DNA from: Costus lasius
Taxonomy: Eukaryota > Streptophyta > Magnoliopsida > Zingiberales > Costaceae
DNA: 64,000 nucleotides
Assembly: GCA_027563935.2 (NCBI GenBank)
Contig: CM050454.1
Span: 77,148,596-77,212,595, forward strand
Direction: 5' to 3'
Positions 1-10,987 of this stretch are shown in pieces. The notes under the pieces were generated by a model. It saw only the letters and a list, made by a program, of their open reading frames with translations, made no database searches and had not been told where the DNA came from. Made by a program: the position numbers and the translations under genes. Each line of letters starts with the position of its first letter. Position 1 is the stretch's first letter.

Positions 1-454
1 TACCGATTTTCCTGCACTTTCCGAAGTGTTTTTCCTTCCCTCGTCTCACGACCCTCTCCCGTTTTAAGTGCATTGTGTAACATCCCTAGAGTACGGCTTA
101 AGGACCCTCCCTCCTATTAGATGCTACATCACCGATGGAATAGTTTGATCGAATCCAGATTCTTCAGATCACCCTACACCACCTCGAAACTTTTGATATC
201 TGATAACTCCTGCACTTGTTTTAAATCTAATCTGATTATTGTTTTTCTTGCAGGTATTTTGGGCATTCGGTGAAGCACAAGTTTATAAGTGTCACACGGT
301 TAAGAAGAACATAACTTGTTCTGTCATTTGGATGAGATGGGCCAAACCAAGATTCAACAGATTATCCTAGGCGCCCTGGCAACTTTTGACAAATGATACA
401 TTTCCTGTAATTGTTTCATCGACTAATCTGACTAGCCCTCTTTGTGCAGGTGTT
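1..454. other. Unassigned sequence left of the nested stack
   Basis: No convincing coding region or recognisable domain is seen. The stretch has several splice-acceptor-like pyrimidine-AG sites but no reading frame to go with them. TSD logic (TTAAG at 455-459 and 16772-16776) implies that this DNA was once continuous with the sequence starting at 16777. It is therefore the host sequence of the oldest copia LTR here, probably itself an old repeat. Confidence 0.5.
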
Positions 455-459
455 TTAAG

Positions 460-646
460 TGAAAGTACCCCTTTCATGAGGGGGGCGAAACCCTAATAGG
501 AGGCGCATATAAACTTTGATAGCGGAAGCAAGGATTTTTAGGGTTTCATAAGATCGCATGTGGTATAGCCATATGATCAACTTAATTTTAACTTAAGATC
601 AAGATGTGATCTTACCATTGCCATGGATGTGATCTTACCATTGCCA
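460..646 (-). repeat. 3'-terminal fragment of an old copia LTR, inverted
   Basis: Read on the minus strand, this matches the last ~185 bp of the LTR ending at 5220, with many substitutions and small gaps. The terminus TGAAAGTACCCC at 460 is the complement of the family LTR end. It is preceded by TTAAG (455-459), which recurs at 16772-16776 just beyond the other half of the LTR (15905-16771). The two halves are inferred to be one solo LTR split by the copia element at 647-15904. About 640 bp of its middle is missing at the left junction. Confidence 0.8.
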
Positions 647-648
647 TA
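603..648 (+). repeat. 23-bp tandem duplication at a deletion junction
   Basis: A unit starting GATGTGATCTTACC occurs twice in a row (603-625 and 626-648), directly against the point where the truncated 5' LTR begins (647). The parallel LTR at 10976 shows that 355 bp of 5' LTR is absent here. A short local duplication at a breakpoint is typical of end-joining repair with filler DNA; that mechanism is inferred. Confidence 0.75.
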
Positions 649-3600
649 TTGGTTAATTAAGTCCTTATTGGATTTCGGTTAAGTGAATGGTTAATGGTTA
701 AGTTAATTAAATTAATTGGTTAACTATGGGTTATTGGGTTTGAAAAATTCGAAATTATGAGTTAAATGGGTTAAACCCTATTGGAATTAATTGGTTAATG
801 GGTTTAAAATTTAAAAACCCAAAGTTTAAGTGGTAATATCGACTAGGGTGAGATTGTGGGCGTTTTTTTTTGGCTTGAGGAAATCTTGGGGCGGCTAGGG
901 CAAAGAAGAAGGCGATTCTTGGAGTTGTTGAGGTGATTTTCTTCATCTTCTTCCCCTTGGCGATTTTTCCTTGAAGTGAAGAAATTTCCTTGGTGTTTGG
1001 TGGTGACATCAAAGGCTTTGAACGATTTCTTTTGTGGAAAATTTTCGGTTTAAGAGGTGAGTGGATTTTCTCTTCCACTTAATCCATGTATGCTTGAGAT
1101 TATTGCTTAGAAACATGGCATGAACCCTTAATTTCAATTTTTGTACATGTTTCTATGTTTTCCCTAAAATTTCGAAAACCCTAGATTGTATGAGAATTAG
1201 GGCTTTTCATTTTTAAGGCTTCTAATCATCAATTAGACCTTGTTTAAGCATGTATGTAGCTTTAGTTTTTCAATTGCATGAAGTTTAGGGCTTGAATGAG
1301 AATTTCGACCCTTCTTCATGAAGTTACGCCCAAATGCATGGGTAAAATTTGGGGAAAACTTGATATTCATGAAATTAGGTATATGAGGACTCTACTGTAA
1401 TTTTTTGAGAATTTTTAGAAATAAAAGTTTCTGTTGACTGACATTGACCTAGGGGTAATTCGGTAAATTTTCTAGTTAAAATTGGGGAAAACTTGAAATT
1501 TCGAATCTAGGGATCATGAGGGATGTAATGAATATTTTTACGAAATTTTTGGATAACTTTTCCTGCATGACTTAAACTTTGAACTAGGGGTATTTCAGTC
1601 TTTTGTTATCAGAACTAGTAGAAAACTATGAAGTTGTGATATTCTACATTTATGTTAATTGTGAACGAAATTTGGTGAATTTTCTGTATTATTATGTATT
1701 TTTAATTGAATGGTGTATGTAGAAAGTAATGACATGAAATATTGATAGAGAACATTGGTTGATAACTTAGCAAAATTACACTGAACTGACCAGCCTGAAA
1801 TTTAAGGACTACACTATGTTATGTGATTTTTAAATATTGTGATTTGTGATTTTTGGCATGTTAAGTGATCTTTGAATATGTGAATATTATGTGGTTATGT
1901 GAAATTCGAAAATTATGTGGTTATGAGGTTCGAATATTATGTGTTGTGATTATGTGATGGTTAGGACTAAGGCTAGGTGTAACTATGAACTCAAGGGGAT
2001 AGCCCTGTTATGTGATATGTTAAGGGTTTGAATTTCAGCCCTGTATTGTGATATGTGAGGAGGTTGATGTTCAGCCTGCCTATTGTGATTATTGTGATGG
2101 GGGTTGATGTTCAGCCTGCCGATGTGATTTTGTGATGGCTATCCTAGAGTCTAGTTGACACTTAGGAGTCCACCTTTGTGAAATGTGAAATAAGATATGT
2201 GTGTTGTCCAGTAGGAACCTTTTGGGAGAACGGGTTTTGACCCAAAGTGCCATGTCTTGGTCAGACAGGGGCCACCTCTTGATGTCATTACTCTTTTATG
2301 TGTTGGGAATGGTATAAGACCCAAAGTGCCATGTCTTGGTCAGACAGGGGCCACCTCTTGATGTCACCATTCTCGTTTTGTGTTGGGAATGATATAAGAC
2401 CCAAAGTGCCATGTCCTGATCAGACAGGGGCCACCTCTTGATGTCATCATTCTCGTTTTATGTTATGGCGGGATAGACCAGCGTGCCACGTCGTGACCTG
2501 ACGGGGGCCACCTCCTGATTCTATTCTCGTTTTATGTTATGGCGTGATAGACCAGCGTGCCACGTCGTGACCTGACGGGGGCCACCTCCTGATTCTATTC
2601 ACTGTCCATGTTTATGTGTTGCACGAGATTTTGCAGCTCCCAGTGCTTTGGCCAAGCCGGGTTAGACCATATTGGTCACTTATGATATGCTGGACAACTA
2701 GGTTAAAAATGTGTTGGTGTGTTTAGTTGGTTTAGAATATGTGTGTTTAGTTGGTTTAGAGTATAACTCTAGAACCTGAGTTTGTTTAGAACCTGAGTTG
2801 ATTATGTTAGTGTGTACATCTGACTGTTTATGTGACTTCTGTATATTTAATCTGGTGATATGTTGACATTATGTTCCTGTTAAAGATTTTTAAAACAATC
2901 TGCCTATATTTTTGAGTGTATGTTATGGATGGTCAATTAGACTATCCACTCACTGGGCTGTGTAGCTCACCCCTCACTATTTTCAGGTATAGAGCAGGAG
3001 CGCAGTTAGCATGATATTGATGTTGTGATTTATGCTTATGATGTCGGTTGTGGCCCCATGTTTATGCTTAATTAATTTGAGGCTGGCTGTGGCCGAATAT
3101 GAATTTTATGATTTATGTGAACCATGTGATGTGAACCATGTGAACTATGAAAAATTGTGTTGCCAGACTGTGGCAGTTAAATGATGTTGATTCTTGTGTC
3201 ACCGCGGGCTTCAGCCTGGTTTCGGTGTTTGGTATTAGTTTATAAAATCGATTTTGTGGATTTGTTTTGAAATTGGAGTTGATGTGTATTTTTGCAATCG
3301 GTTTTGATACAACTGTAACGTGCATATGTCTAGTGCACGTATTGCGTGGTGGCAGGTACCTTTATGAGATTTATGATTTGTGATTCGAAGATTTTATGTG
3401 TTTGGAGTTTTGAAAATTTTCAGATCGTGTTTTCTTGAACTCGGTTTTACCTAGCATTTGATCGATCTTATATGAAACATCCTATTCCCTTTGTGATTGT
3501 GTTCTTTGTTTGGGGTTAAGAATGTGGGATGTTACAGTATGCCCTTAAGGCTAATGTTTGAGGCCTATGGGAATGTAACAAGTATCATGTAATAAACTCT

Positions 3601-5220
3601 ATGTGTTTATAAAGGCATGGTTGTTATTCAGTTAGCTACATTGTCTGCTGCAATATATGTTCTTCTGAATAATGTCTCAAAGCTGTTCAGCTGGGCTGAC
3701 ATGCTATTATGTCCTTAGTCGATATATCTTGGTAAACATGAGACAGCCTCGATATGGTTAAGACTAATATGTGTTCTAATCTTATAGGATGCTTCGAGCA
3801 TGGAATAAGATGTAGACTCATGGGTACATGGGATGTACTGGACAGACCCTACTAGGATGTTCAATTGTTTGTCACAATGTGAATATTCCTTGATTAAGAC
3901 AAGTGGCACATTTCCTCTGACTTGAGATCACTTGTGTTTTCTAAATGATGATTGTCATTGTTTTGAGGTAGTTCAATATCATTTGAAACATAATGATTAT
4001 AGACTATCTTGGATGGTGAGCTTGAATCAGGTTAGAGCACTAGTGATAGACATAGGATTGCCGTCTCCTTGTTTAAGGAGTGTGATGTTCTAAAGGGGCC
4101 CCCTGGATGAGATGATTGAGAGAGTGTATGGCCATACCCAGGTGACAGTGCTCATCTGTTCTAATCATGCTCATCATATTGGAGTTACGAGCTTGACAGG
4201 CTTGTCCAATAAGAACATCCAGTGGCAAAGGAAATATGTATGCTTTGTGAATTGATTCACACTTGTGCTGTTTTTGGGTGAAGTCTTGGAAGACTCTTTC
4301 CTTGATATCGGGAGACAGTGATGTGTTGCTAGATACCCCTCACTGGTTGTGATAATGTAAATTATCGTTACCGATGTTTTAAGGAAACCCTCAGGGTCGC
4401 ACAATTGATGATATGGCTTACTTAAGTCAGATCGTGTGGACTGAATTGTTTCGGGTTCAGTTTAAAGGGATTTAATCTCTGATTGTGAGTGAGATCTGGT
4501 CTGATCATGTTTGATTGATTAGGGCTTGAGATCGGTAAGCTTCGATCGAGAGAAGAGATGCTAGATCGGTCAGATCAGGAGCATCATAGAGATCAACGGC
4601 TAGATCTGGAACCTTAGGGTTTTAATATGATCTAGGCCATGTCGTTTGGTTTATTTGGTAATTGAACCAAAATTAAATTAAACCAAAATGGTTCAAGCAT
4701 TGGCGACAAGTTCACTTGGCGTGAACATGTTGGGCGGTTAGTGGTGCTATTTTTAGCAACCATGATCTCCACTTGGAGACACTCACGTTCGAAAGAGAGT
4801 GCTCTCTCTATTCTCGCCACTTGAACGCATTCCTCTTTTTTTTTGTTTTTCCGTGGGTAACGACGCCTTGGATTTGGAGGAGAAATCGGCAAAGAAAAGA
4901 TCTCTTCATCCCTTTCTCATTTTCGATCAAAGACTTCTTTGGATCTTGCTAGCACAAGGATCGCAAAGAGGAGTAGGCGACATCAACTGTGTGCGTCACC
5001 TCTGGAGAAGATCTGCTTTGATCTTTGCTTCCTAGGCGCCATTCGAAATGGCTATGGTATGAGTTTTATCTCTTACATGCAATCGTTTCCATTTGGTTGA
5101 TCATATCACATGAACCGATTCTTGAAACCCTAATCCGCTGCCCAAAAATTTTATGCGCCACTGCCTAGGGTTTTCGCTCCCCCTAGAAGGGGACCCCCCT
5201 TAGTTTAAGGGGTACTTTCA
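647..5220 (+). repeat. 5' LTR of the copia element, left end missing
   Basis: It matches 11331-15904 base for base wherever compared. The first 355 bp of the LTR, including the left terminus and about 340 bp of the embedded gypsy LTR, is absent. The gypsy portion runs to 3536 (GATGTTACA). Copia sequence resumes with the TSD copy GTATG at 3537-3541 and ends in TACTTTCA at 5220. A TATAAAGG at about 3610, some 75 bp into the copia part, is a possible promoter element of the original LTR; that is only a motif match. Confidence 0.9.
2239..2602 (+). repeat. Minisatellite inside the gypsy LTR (5' copy)
   Basis: There are five diverged tandem units of about 75-80 bp. Each has a core resembling AAGTGCCATGTC, a CAGGGGCCACCTC-type segment and a TGATG/GATTCTA-type end. 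Three units are of one subtype and two of a second (CGTGCCACGTCGTGACC). The same array is at 12923-13286, and shorter relatives lie in the other gypsy LTRs at 22861-23137 and 30896-31172. Confidence 0.85.
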
Positions 5221-5222
5221 AT

Positions 5223-5236
5223 TGGTATCAGAGGCT
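5223..5236 (+). other. Primer binding site, initiator tRNA-Met
   Basis: TGGTATCAGAGGC lies 2 bp after the LTR end at 5220. It is the usual plant copia/gypsy complement to the 3' end of tRNA-iMet and fixes the LTR boundary. Confidence 0.9.
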
Positions 5237-6153
5237 GATGTTTCATGCTTGTTTATGATTGCCATGATATGTCATATGATCCATGTATGCGCATTATAAT
5301 AGATCTATAGGTTACATGCGATTATCTAAGTTGGCGAAAATTCATGATTTGTATAGATGTTATTTTCTCCATTGCGCATGTTGTTGTTGGCGCATGTTTT
5401 TGTAAGTTTTTCTAAAACCTTGATCACATGCGCGTTTCACCTTAGATCTAATGCTCCTACATTAAACCCTTAGATGGGTTATTAGGGTTGAAGTCACCCC
5501 CTAGGTTAGATCCAAACATGTCTGATCAGACTATCTGACAGCCTGAATGGGTCGACCAGTTAGCACCTTGGCGCATGCCTGTGGTGGCTATAGGTCGACT
5601 GCAGACAGGTGTGTAGCGATGTCTGATTGAGACAACTGATGAACGCACCTGAGTTAGGCCCGGGGTCACGCCCGCTTGCCAGACCTCAGTGTGGTCGTTC
5701 AGCCTTGGTGCATGCATGGTTGACCTTTTGGTCGACTCAAGTCAGTTAGGACTTGGTGCATGCTAGGGCAGTGGATCTGACTAGGTTGGATGAGTGGATC
5801 CCTAGTAATGGACCATTGTAAGGTTGTGGGGCAAATAAGGAAAAATTAAAAAAAAAAAAAAATCGATCCCAAGGGGTTTTTTTAAAAATTTATTTTTCCT
5901 GACTGGATCACATGATGGTTGTTGCATCTGCTTGTTTATTTAGTCTTATGTGGGCTGCCCGTTTTTAATGTGTGCTGTGCTGGGGCCTGCGTGCCTGGAT
6001 TATATGTTGTAAATTAATTTTCTTTATGTGATCTGCGTATCACAATTTTAATTAATTTATAATGTGAAAGTGACCTGCGTGTCACTCTTGTCTAGATAGT
6101 TAAATTTGTAATTTAATTAGACAAGAGCACAATGCACACTTGGCAGAAGCGCA

Positions 6154-6196
6154 TGCAGCAGTGGCTGGACCAGGTGGGAGGTCTAGGGTTCGACCC
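6154..6196 (+). promoter_or_regulatory. tRNA-like pol III A/B-box pair
   Basis: GGGTTCGACCC at 6186-6196 is a near-perfect B box and sits in a perfect 7-bp hairpin (CTAGGGT-TCG-ACCCTAG) like a T-arm. A weaker A-box-like TGCAGCAGTGG lies about 32 bp upstream. The spacing fits a tRNA or tRNA-derived SINE head. No complete cloverleaf was found, so this is either a SINE relic inside the leader or chance plus element biology. Confidence 0.4.
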
Positions 6197-7073
6197 TAGG
6201 ACCAGGCGCAAATTCCTGGTGGGCGCACCAGAGCTGCAGTTGGCGCTTGGGCCCAGGTTTGGGCCAGATGAGCAGCTAAAGACCCATAAAGAGCAAGTGT
6301 AGACTTAAGTTAGGTTAAGGTCTCACTAGGGCTATGGGCCTTTACCACAAAAGACACATGCTTTCTTTTATTGCTTTATATTAGAATTGCATGAGTAAAT
6401 TTATCTTCTGCTATCACCATAGGAATTGCATGATAGGCAAGAAGATAAAAGACCGTTAAAATCCAACGATTAAATATCAAGCTCGTAAGCCTTCTGACGC
6501 GAAACCTCACTGTTCTGATTATCGTTGGAGCCGTGTTGTACCCACTCAGTGGGCACGTCCATCTATCTTCAGACGGTGCGGGATTACACCTGTGTGTTAC
6601 AGAGCAGGGATTTATCCCTTCTCGTTGCTCAGCATAGCACATGGTGGTCCAGGGAGTAGGTCGGGTCAGCTTGACCGTGTAGGCTACATATGTGGCGCAT
6701 ATGGTAGCACATGGAGGCAGCCATCTGTGGGGTCAGAGATTGTGTTGTACCAACTCAGTTGGCACAGTCTGCTGGACTGCCCAGATGAAGGGGAATCGCA
6801 CGGGTTGGCGATCGGCAGGGACTGCCTACCAGAAACTAGTGCTTGTACTCTCTGTGCATCTTATCTCGCCTGAGCGGGACGCGGAGACCAAGTATGAAAT
6901 CTGGATCCCATCTCACTAAAAGAGTTCTACTCTTTCGGGCTGTTTTGCTGGATTTTTCACGCCTGATAAAATAGTGAGAAAAAGAATCTTTCTTAAGTCC
7001 TGATTGATTCTTATACATTGATACTGACCTTGCTGTTCTTGCATTGTTGTAGATACCTGCAGCAACGAACACC

Positions 7074-10000
7074 ATGAACTTCAATGTGCGATCCCTACTG
7101 GAAAGAGAGAAGTTTGCTGGGCCGAACTTCTCTGACTGGTTTGGACACCTTAAGATCGTTCTTAAGGCAGAGAGGAAACTGTATGTCCTCGAGACGGCGA
7201 TACCGCCGCAGCCCGCTCCGAACGCCGCAAGGGCGGTTCGGGAAGCCTATGAAAAGCACGTCAATGATAGCATTGATGTCGCTTGCCTGATGTTAGCGTC
7301 TATGACGCCACCGCTGCAGCGTCAGCATGAGGACATGTCGGCTAGAGACATGATTACAAACCTCAAGATGTTGTATGCTGCACAGGCGAGGACTGAACGC
7401 TATAATTTGACGAAGCTCTTCTTTCAGAGCAAACTGGCTGAAGGGAGCCCAGTGGGAGCTCACGTGCTCAAGATGATTGGGCACAAGGAGGCTCTAGAGA
7501 AACTGGGGCATACCATCAACCAGGAGCTTGCTGTGGACATTATTCTGCAGTCTCTCCCGCCATCATTCGACGCGTTCATTATTAATTTTAATATGAACAA
7601 AATCGATTGTACTCCGGCAGAGCTGCTGAATATGCTCTTGACCACTGAGGAAACTCTGAAGGGTAAGCCTTCAACCTCTGTCTTGATGGTTCCTTCCAGG
7701 AACAAGAAGAAGGGGAAGAAGGGCAAGGCCCCGGTCAAGAATTACAGCAAGGCTCTGAAGCAGAAGGTGAAGCGGTCTAAGGAATACAGGTGTTTCCAAT
7801 GTGGCCAGCTGGGTCACTGGAAAAAGGACTGTAAAGCGCTCCAAGGAGATAAGAGGGGAAGCTTTGCTTCTGGCTCAGGTATATTCGTGACTGAGGTCAT
7901 GTATTCTTCTTCTGTATCATGGGTGTTGGACACTGCATGTGGAGTTCACATTTGTTCAAATGTGCAGGAACTCAAGAGAAGAAGGCAGGTGGGACAGCAT
8001 GAGGTGGACCTACGCGTTGGAAACGGGGCACGGGTTGCTGCTGTTGCTGTAGGAGACTACTTCATTACTTTACCATCTGGAATTGTATTGGAACTAAACA
8101 GTTGTTATTTTGTTCCCAGTATAACTAAAAATATTATCTCCATTCCTGCTCTTGTCAGGAAGGGGTTTTCCTTTGAATGCAATATTTCAAAGTGTGTTTT
8201 GTCATATGATAATATTGTTTATGCAACTGGTTCAATTAATAATGGGTTATTCATGTTGGACATGGAAAGTTCTATACAGAATGTTGATATTAAGAAAGCC
8301 AAGTATGCTGATGACAGCACCTTGCTATGGCATAGTCGTTTAGGCCATATTAACGAGAAACGCATTAAGCGGTTGCATGATCATGGACTGCTGGGATCAT
8401 TCTCCTATAAGGAGATTGATACATGCAAAGCTTGTTTGATGGGTAAAATGACGAAGTCACCTTTTCCTAATAAAGGTCAAAGGGCTTCAGGTTTACTTGA
8501 CCTCATACACAGTGATGTGTGTGGGCCATTTAGTAAACATGCCAGAGGTGGCTATCAGTACTTCATTACATTTACTGATGATTTCAGTAGATATGGGTAT
8601 GTCTATCTGATGAGACATAAGAGTGAATCTTTTGACAAGTTCAAAGAGTTCAAGAATGAAGTACAAAATCAGCTAGGCCGTAATATCAAGGCACTTCGCT
8701 CAGATCGAGGTGGTGAATACCTAAGTCATGCATTTACTGACTATCTAAAGGAGTGTGGGATTATCTCACAGCTCACTCCACCTGGAACACCGCAATGGAA
8801 TGGTGTGTCCGAGAGGAGAAATAGAACGTTACTTGATATGGTTCGTTCTATGATGAGTCAGGCTACTCTTCCATACTCCTTTTGGGGTTTTGCGCTGGAA
8901 ACAGCTGCAAAGGTACTAAACCGAGTGCCATCCAAGGCAGTTTCAAAGACGCCATATGAGTTATGGTATGGGAAACAGCCGAGCTTGACATTTATCAGGA
9001 TCTGGGGTTGCGAGGCTTATGTTAAAAAGCTCGCCTCTGGGAAACTAGAGAGCAGATCTGACAAATGTATCTTTGTCGGTTACCCTAAGGAAACTAAGGG
9101 TTATTATTTCTTCGATCCCAATGAGAACAAGGTTTTTGTTGCTCGGACGGCCATATTTCTTGAGAAGGAGTTTCTTCTGCAAGAGGCCAGTGGGAGAGAA
9201 ATAAAGCTGGATGAGAATCCAGAAGAAGGACAAAGTGATCAAGCACAGTTGGATGAGCCTGAGCCGGTAGAACAGGTTATTGAACAACCTGAGGCTCAGA
9301 CATCACGGGAACCGCGAAGATCGGGTAGGATTCGTCGACAGCCTGAGCGCTATGACGGAGTCTACATCATTGGCAATGATGAACCCCTTACTTATGCGGA
9401 TGCGGTCAGTGGACCAGAGTCAGCGAGATGGCTTGAGGCTATGCGCGCCGAGATGGACTCCATGTCAGATAACCAAGTCTGGGATTTGGTTGATCCGCCT
9501 CCGGGAGTTATCCCTATAGGCTGTAAATGGATCTTCAAGAAGAAGATTGACATGGATGGTAACGTAGTTACCTATAAAGGCAGGCTAGTTGCGAAAGGTT
9601 TCAAACAAATCTACGGGATAGATTATGATGAAACTTTCTCACCTGTAGCCATGTTTAAGTCTATTCGGATTCTTTTCGCGATAGCTGCATATTATGATTA
9701 TGAGATTTGGCAGATGGATGTGAAAACAGCTTTCCTTAATGGAAATCTGGATGAGGATGTGTATATGACACAACCAGAAGGTTTCACTAATCCAGCAGAT
9801 CGTCATAAAATATGCAAGTTAAAGAAGTCCATTTATGGACTTAAACAAGCATCAAGAAGCTGGAATATTCGTTTTGATGAATCAGTTACTGAATTTGGTT
9901 TCATCAAGAACGAGGATGACCCGTGTGTATATAAGAGGTTTAGTGGGAGCGTGATTACTTTCCTAGTCCTCTACGTCGATGATATCTTGATCATTGGAAA

Positions 10001-10955
10001 CGACATTCCTGAAATGCATGCTGTTAAGGCATGGCTGAGGAAATGTTTCCAGATGAAAGATCTAGGAGAAGCAGCCTATGTGTTAGGTGTGAAGATCTAC
10101 AGGGATAGATCTAAGAGGCTTCTCGGGCTGTGCCAGAGTACTTACATCGATAAGGTCCTGGAGAGATTTCACTTAGAGAATTCTAAGCGAGGATATCTTC
10201 CAGTCAGACATGGTCTGAATCTTTCTAAGAGTCAGTGTCCACAAACACAGACTGAGAAAGATGAAATGAACAATACGCCTTATGCTTCGGCTATTGGTTC
10301 TATAATGTATGCGATGTTGTGTACTCGCCCAGACGTTGCTTACGGGTTAAGCGTAACCAGTCGTTACCAGAGTAATCCAGGTATGGCGCACTGGATTGCA
10401 GTCAAGAACATTTTAAAATATCTGCGAAGGACCAAAGATATGTTCTTGATATATGGTGGTCAGGAAGAACTCAGTATTGAAGGATATACTGACGCTTCGT
10501 TCCAGTCTGACCAGGATGATTTCCGATCGCAATCAGGCTATGTTTTTAGCTTGAATGGAGGTGCAGTGGTGTGGAAAAGTTTCAAACAGTCAACTGTTGC
10601 TGATTCCACAACAGAAGCCGAGTATGTTGCAGCCTCGGAAGCATCCAAGGAGGCAGTGTGGATTCGTAAGTTCGTGAGAGAACTTGGTGTCGTTCCTTCG
10701 TGTGCAGATCCTTTGGTTATCTTCTGTGATAACACTGGAGCAATCGCACAGGCAAAGGAACCACGGTCGCACCAGAAGTCCAAGCACATACAGAGACGGT
10801 TTCATTTGATCAGGGAGATCATAGATCGTGGCGAGATCAAAGTATGCAAGGTTCATACAGATGACAATCTGGCAGACCCGCTTACCAAGCCTCTGGCGCA
10901 GCAGAAGCATGAGAAGCACTGTAATAATATGGGTTTGAGATTTCTCAACCATTAG
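7074..10955 (+). CDS. Copia gag-pol polyprotein, 1293 aa, intact
   Basis: This single frame encodes everything needed for copying and integration. GAG includes a CCHC knuckle (CFQCGQLGHWKKDC, residue ~240). The aspartic protease has VLDTACG (~286); DTA in place of DTG also occurs in the second copia here and in plant elements such as Tnt1, so it is not read as a defect. Integrase has an H-H-C-C zinc site (~420-455) and a core starting near HSDVCGPF (~480), with the GTPQWNG..ER region following. Reverse transcriptase has the YVDDILI catalytic box (~967). RNase H starts YTDASFQ (~1140) and ends near DPLTKPL. The start MNFNVRSLLEREKF follows the leader and aligns with the family start in the second copia (residues after MATNNG). 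No stop or frameshift is visible, so the element looks potentially autonomous. Confidence 0.96.
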   Translation: MNFNVRSLLEREKFAGPNFSDWFGHLKIVLKAERKLYVLETAIPPQPAPNAARAVREAYEKHVNDSIDVACLMLASMTPPLQRQHEDMSARDMITNLKMLYAAQARTERYNLTKLFFQSKLAEGSPVGAHVLKMIGHKEALEKLGHTINQELAVDIILQSLPPSFDAFIINFNMNKIDCTPAELLNMLLTTEETLKGKPSTSVLMVPSRNKKKGKKGKAPVKNYSKALKQKVKRSKEYRCFQCGQLGHWKKDCKALQGDKRGSFASGSGIFVTEVMYSSSVSWVLDTACGVHICSNVQELKRRRQVGQHEVDLRVGNGARVAAVAVGDYFITLPSGIVLELNSCYFVPSITKNIISIPALVRKGFSFECNISKCVLSYDNIVYATGSINNGLFMLDMESSIQNVDIKKAKYADDSTLLWHSRLGHINEKRIKRLHDHGLLGSFSYKEIDTCKACLMGKMTKSPFPNKGQRASGLLDLIHSDVCGPFSKHARGGYQYFITFTDDFSRYGYVYLMRHKSESFDKFKEFKNEVQNQLGRNIKALRSDRGGEYLSHAFTDYLKECGIISQLTPPGTPQWNGVSERRNRTLLDMVRSMMSQATLPYSFWGFALETAAKVLNRVPSKAVSKTPYELWYGKQPSLTFIRIWGCEAYVKKLASGKLESRSDKCIFVGYPKETKGYYFFDPNENKVFVARTAIFLEKEFLLQEASGREIKLDENPEEGQSDQAQLDEPEPVEQVIEQPEAQTSREPRRSGRIRRQPERYDGVYIIGNDEPLTYADAVSGPESARWLEAMRAEMDSMSDNQVWDLVDPPPGVIPIGCKWIFKKKIDMDGNVVTYKGRLVAKGFKQIYGIDYDETFSPVAMFKSIRILFAIAAYYDYEIWQMDVKTAFLNGNLDEDVYMTQPEGFTNPADRHKICKLKKSIYGLKQASRSWNIRFDESVTEFGFIKNEDDPCVYKRFSGSVITFLVLYVDDILIIGNDIPEMHAVKAWLRKCFQMKDLGEAAYVLGVKIYRDRSKRLLGLCQSTYIDKVLERFHLENSKRGYLPVRHGLNLSKSQCPQTQTEKDEMNNTPYASAIGSIMYAMLCTRPDVAYGLSVTSRYQSNPGMAHWIAVKNILKYLRRTKDMFLIYGGQEELSIEGYTDASFQSDQDDFRSQSGYVFSLNGGAVVWKSFKQSTVADSTTEAEYVAASEASKEAVWIRKFVRELGVVPSCADPLVIFCDNTGAIAQAKEPRSHQKSKHIQRRFHLIREIIDRGEIKVCKVHTDDNLADPLTKPLAQQKHEKHCNNMGLRFLNH

Positions 10956-10961
10956 ATTAAG

Positions 10962-10975
10962 TGCAAGTGGGAGAT
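10962..10975 (+). other. Polypurine tract of the copia element
   Basis: GCAAGTGGGAGAT lies immediately before the LTR start TGTTGGGG at 10976. AAGTGGGAGATTGTTGG is the usual plant copia plus-strand primer/LTR junction. Confidence 0.85.
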
Positions 10976-10987
10976 TGTTGGGGTATG

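Larger units (their letters stand above)
5221..7073 (+). other. Untranslated leader of the copia element
   Basis: This is 1.85 kb between primer site and gag with only short random frames. It contains a run of 15 A near 5848 and a tRNA-like A/B-box pair at 6154-6196. A segment near 6900 (GGATCCCATCTCACTA) recurs near 61490 in the second copia element, so that part of the leader is a conserved family feature. It presumably includes the dimerisation and packaging region, which I cannot delimit. Confidence 0.7.

Noticed and set aside
755..1078. 107-codon minus-strand frame, duplicated at 11439-11762
   Set aside because: It lies wholly inside the gypsy LTR, has no recognised domain, and is duplicated only because the LTR is. 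The same holds for the small minus-strand frames at 3113-4892 and their copies.
2239..2602. Regularly spaced repeats considered as a CRISPR-like array
   Set aside because: The units are head-to-tail tandem repeats without unique spacers, inside a plant LTR.
6592..6919. Overlapping plus-strand frames in the copia leader
   Set aside because: Short, overlapping, and without similarity to any domain; leader sequence only.
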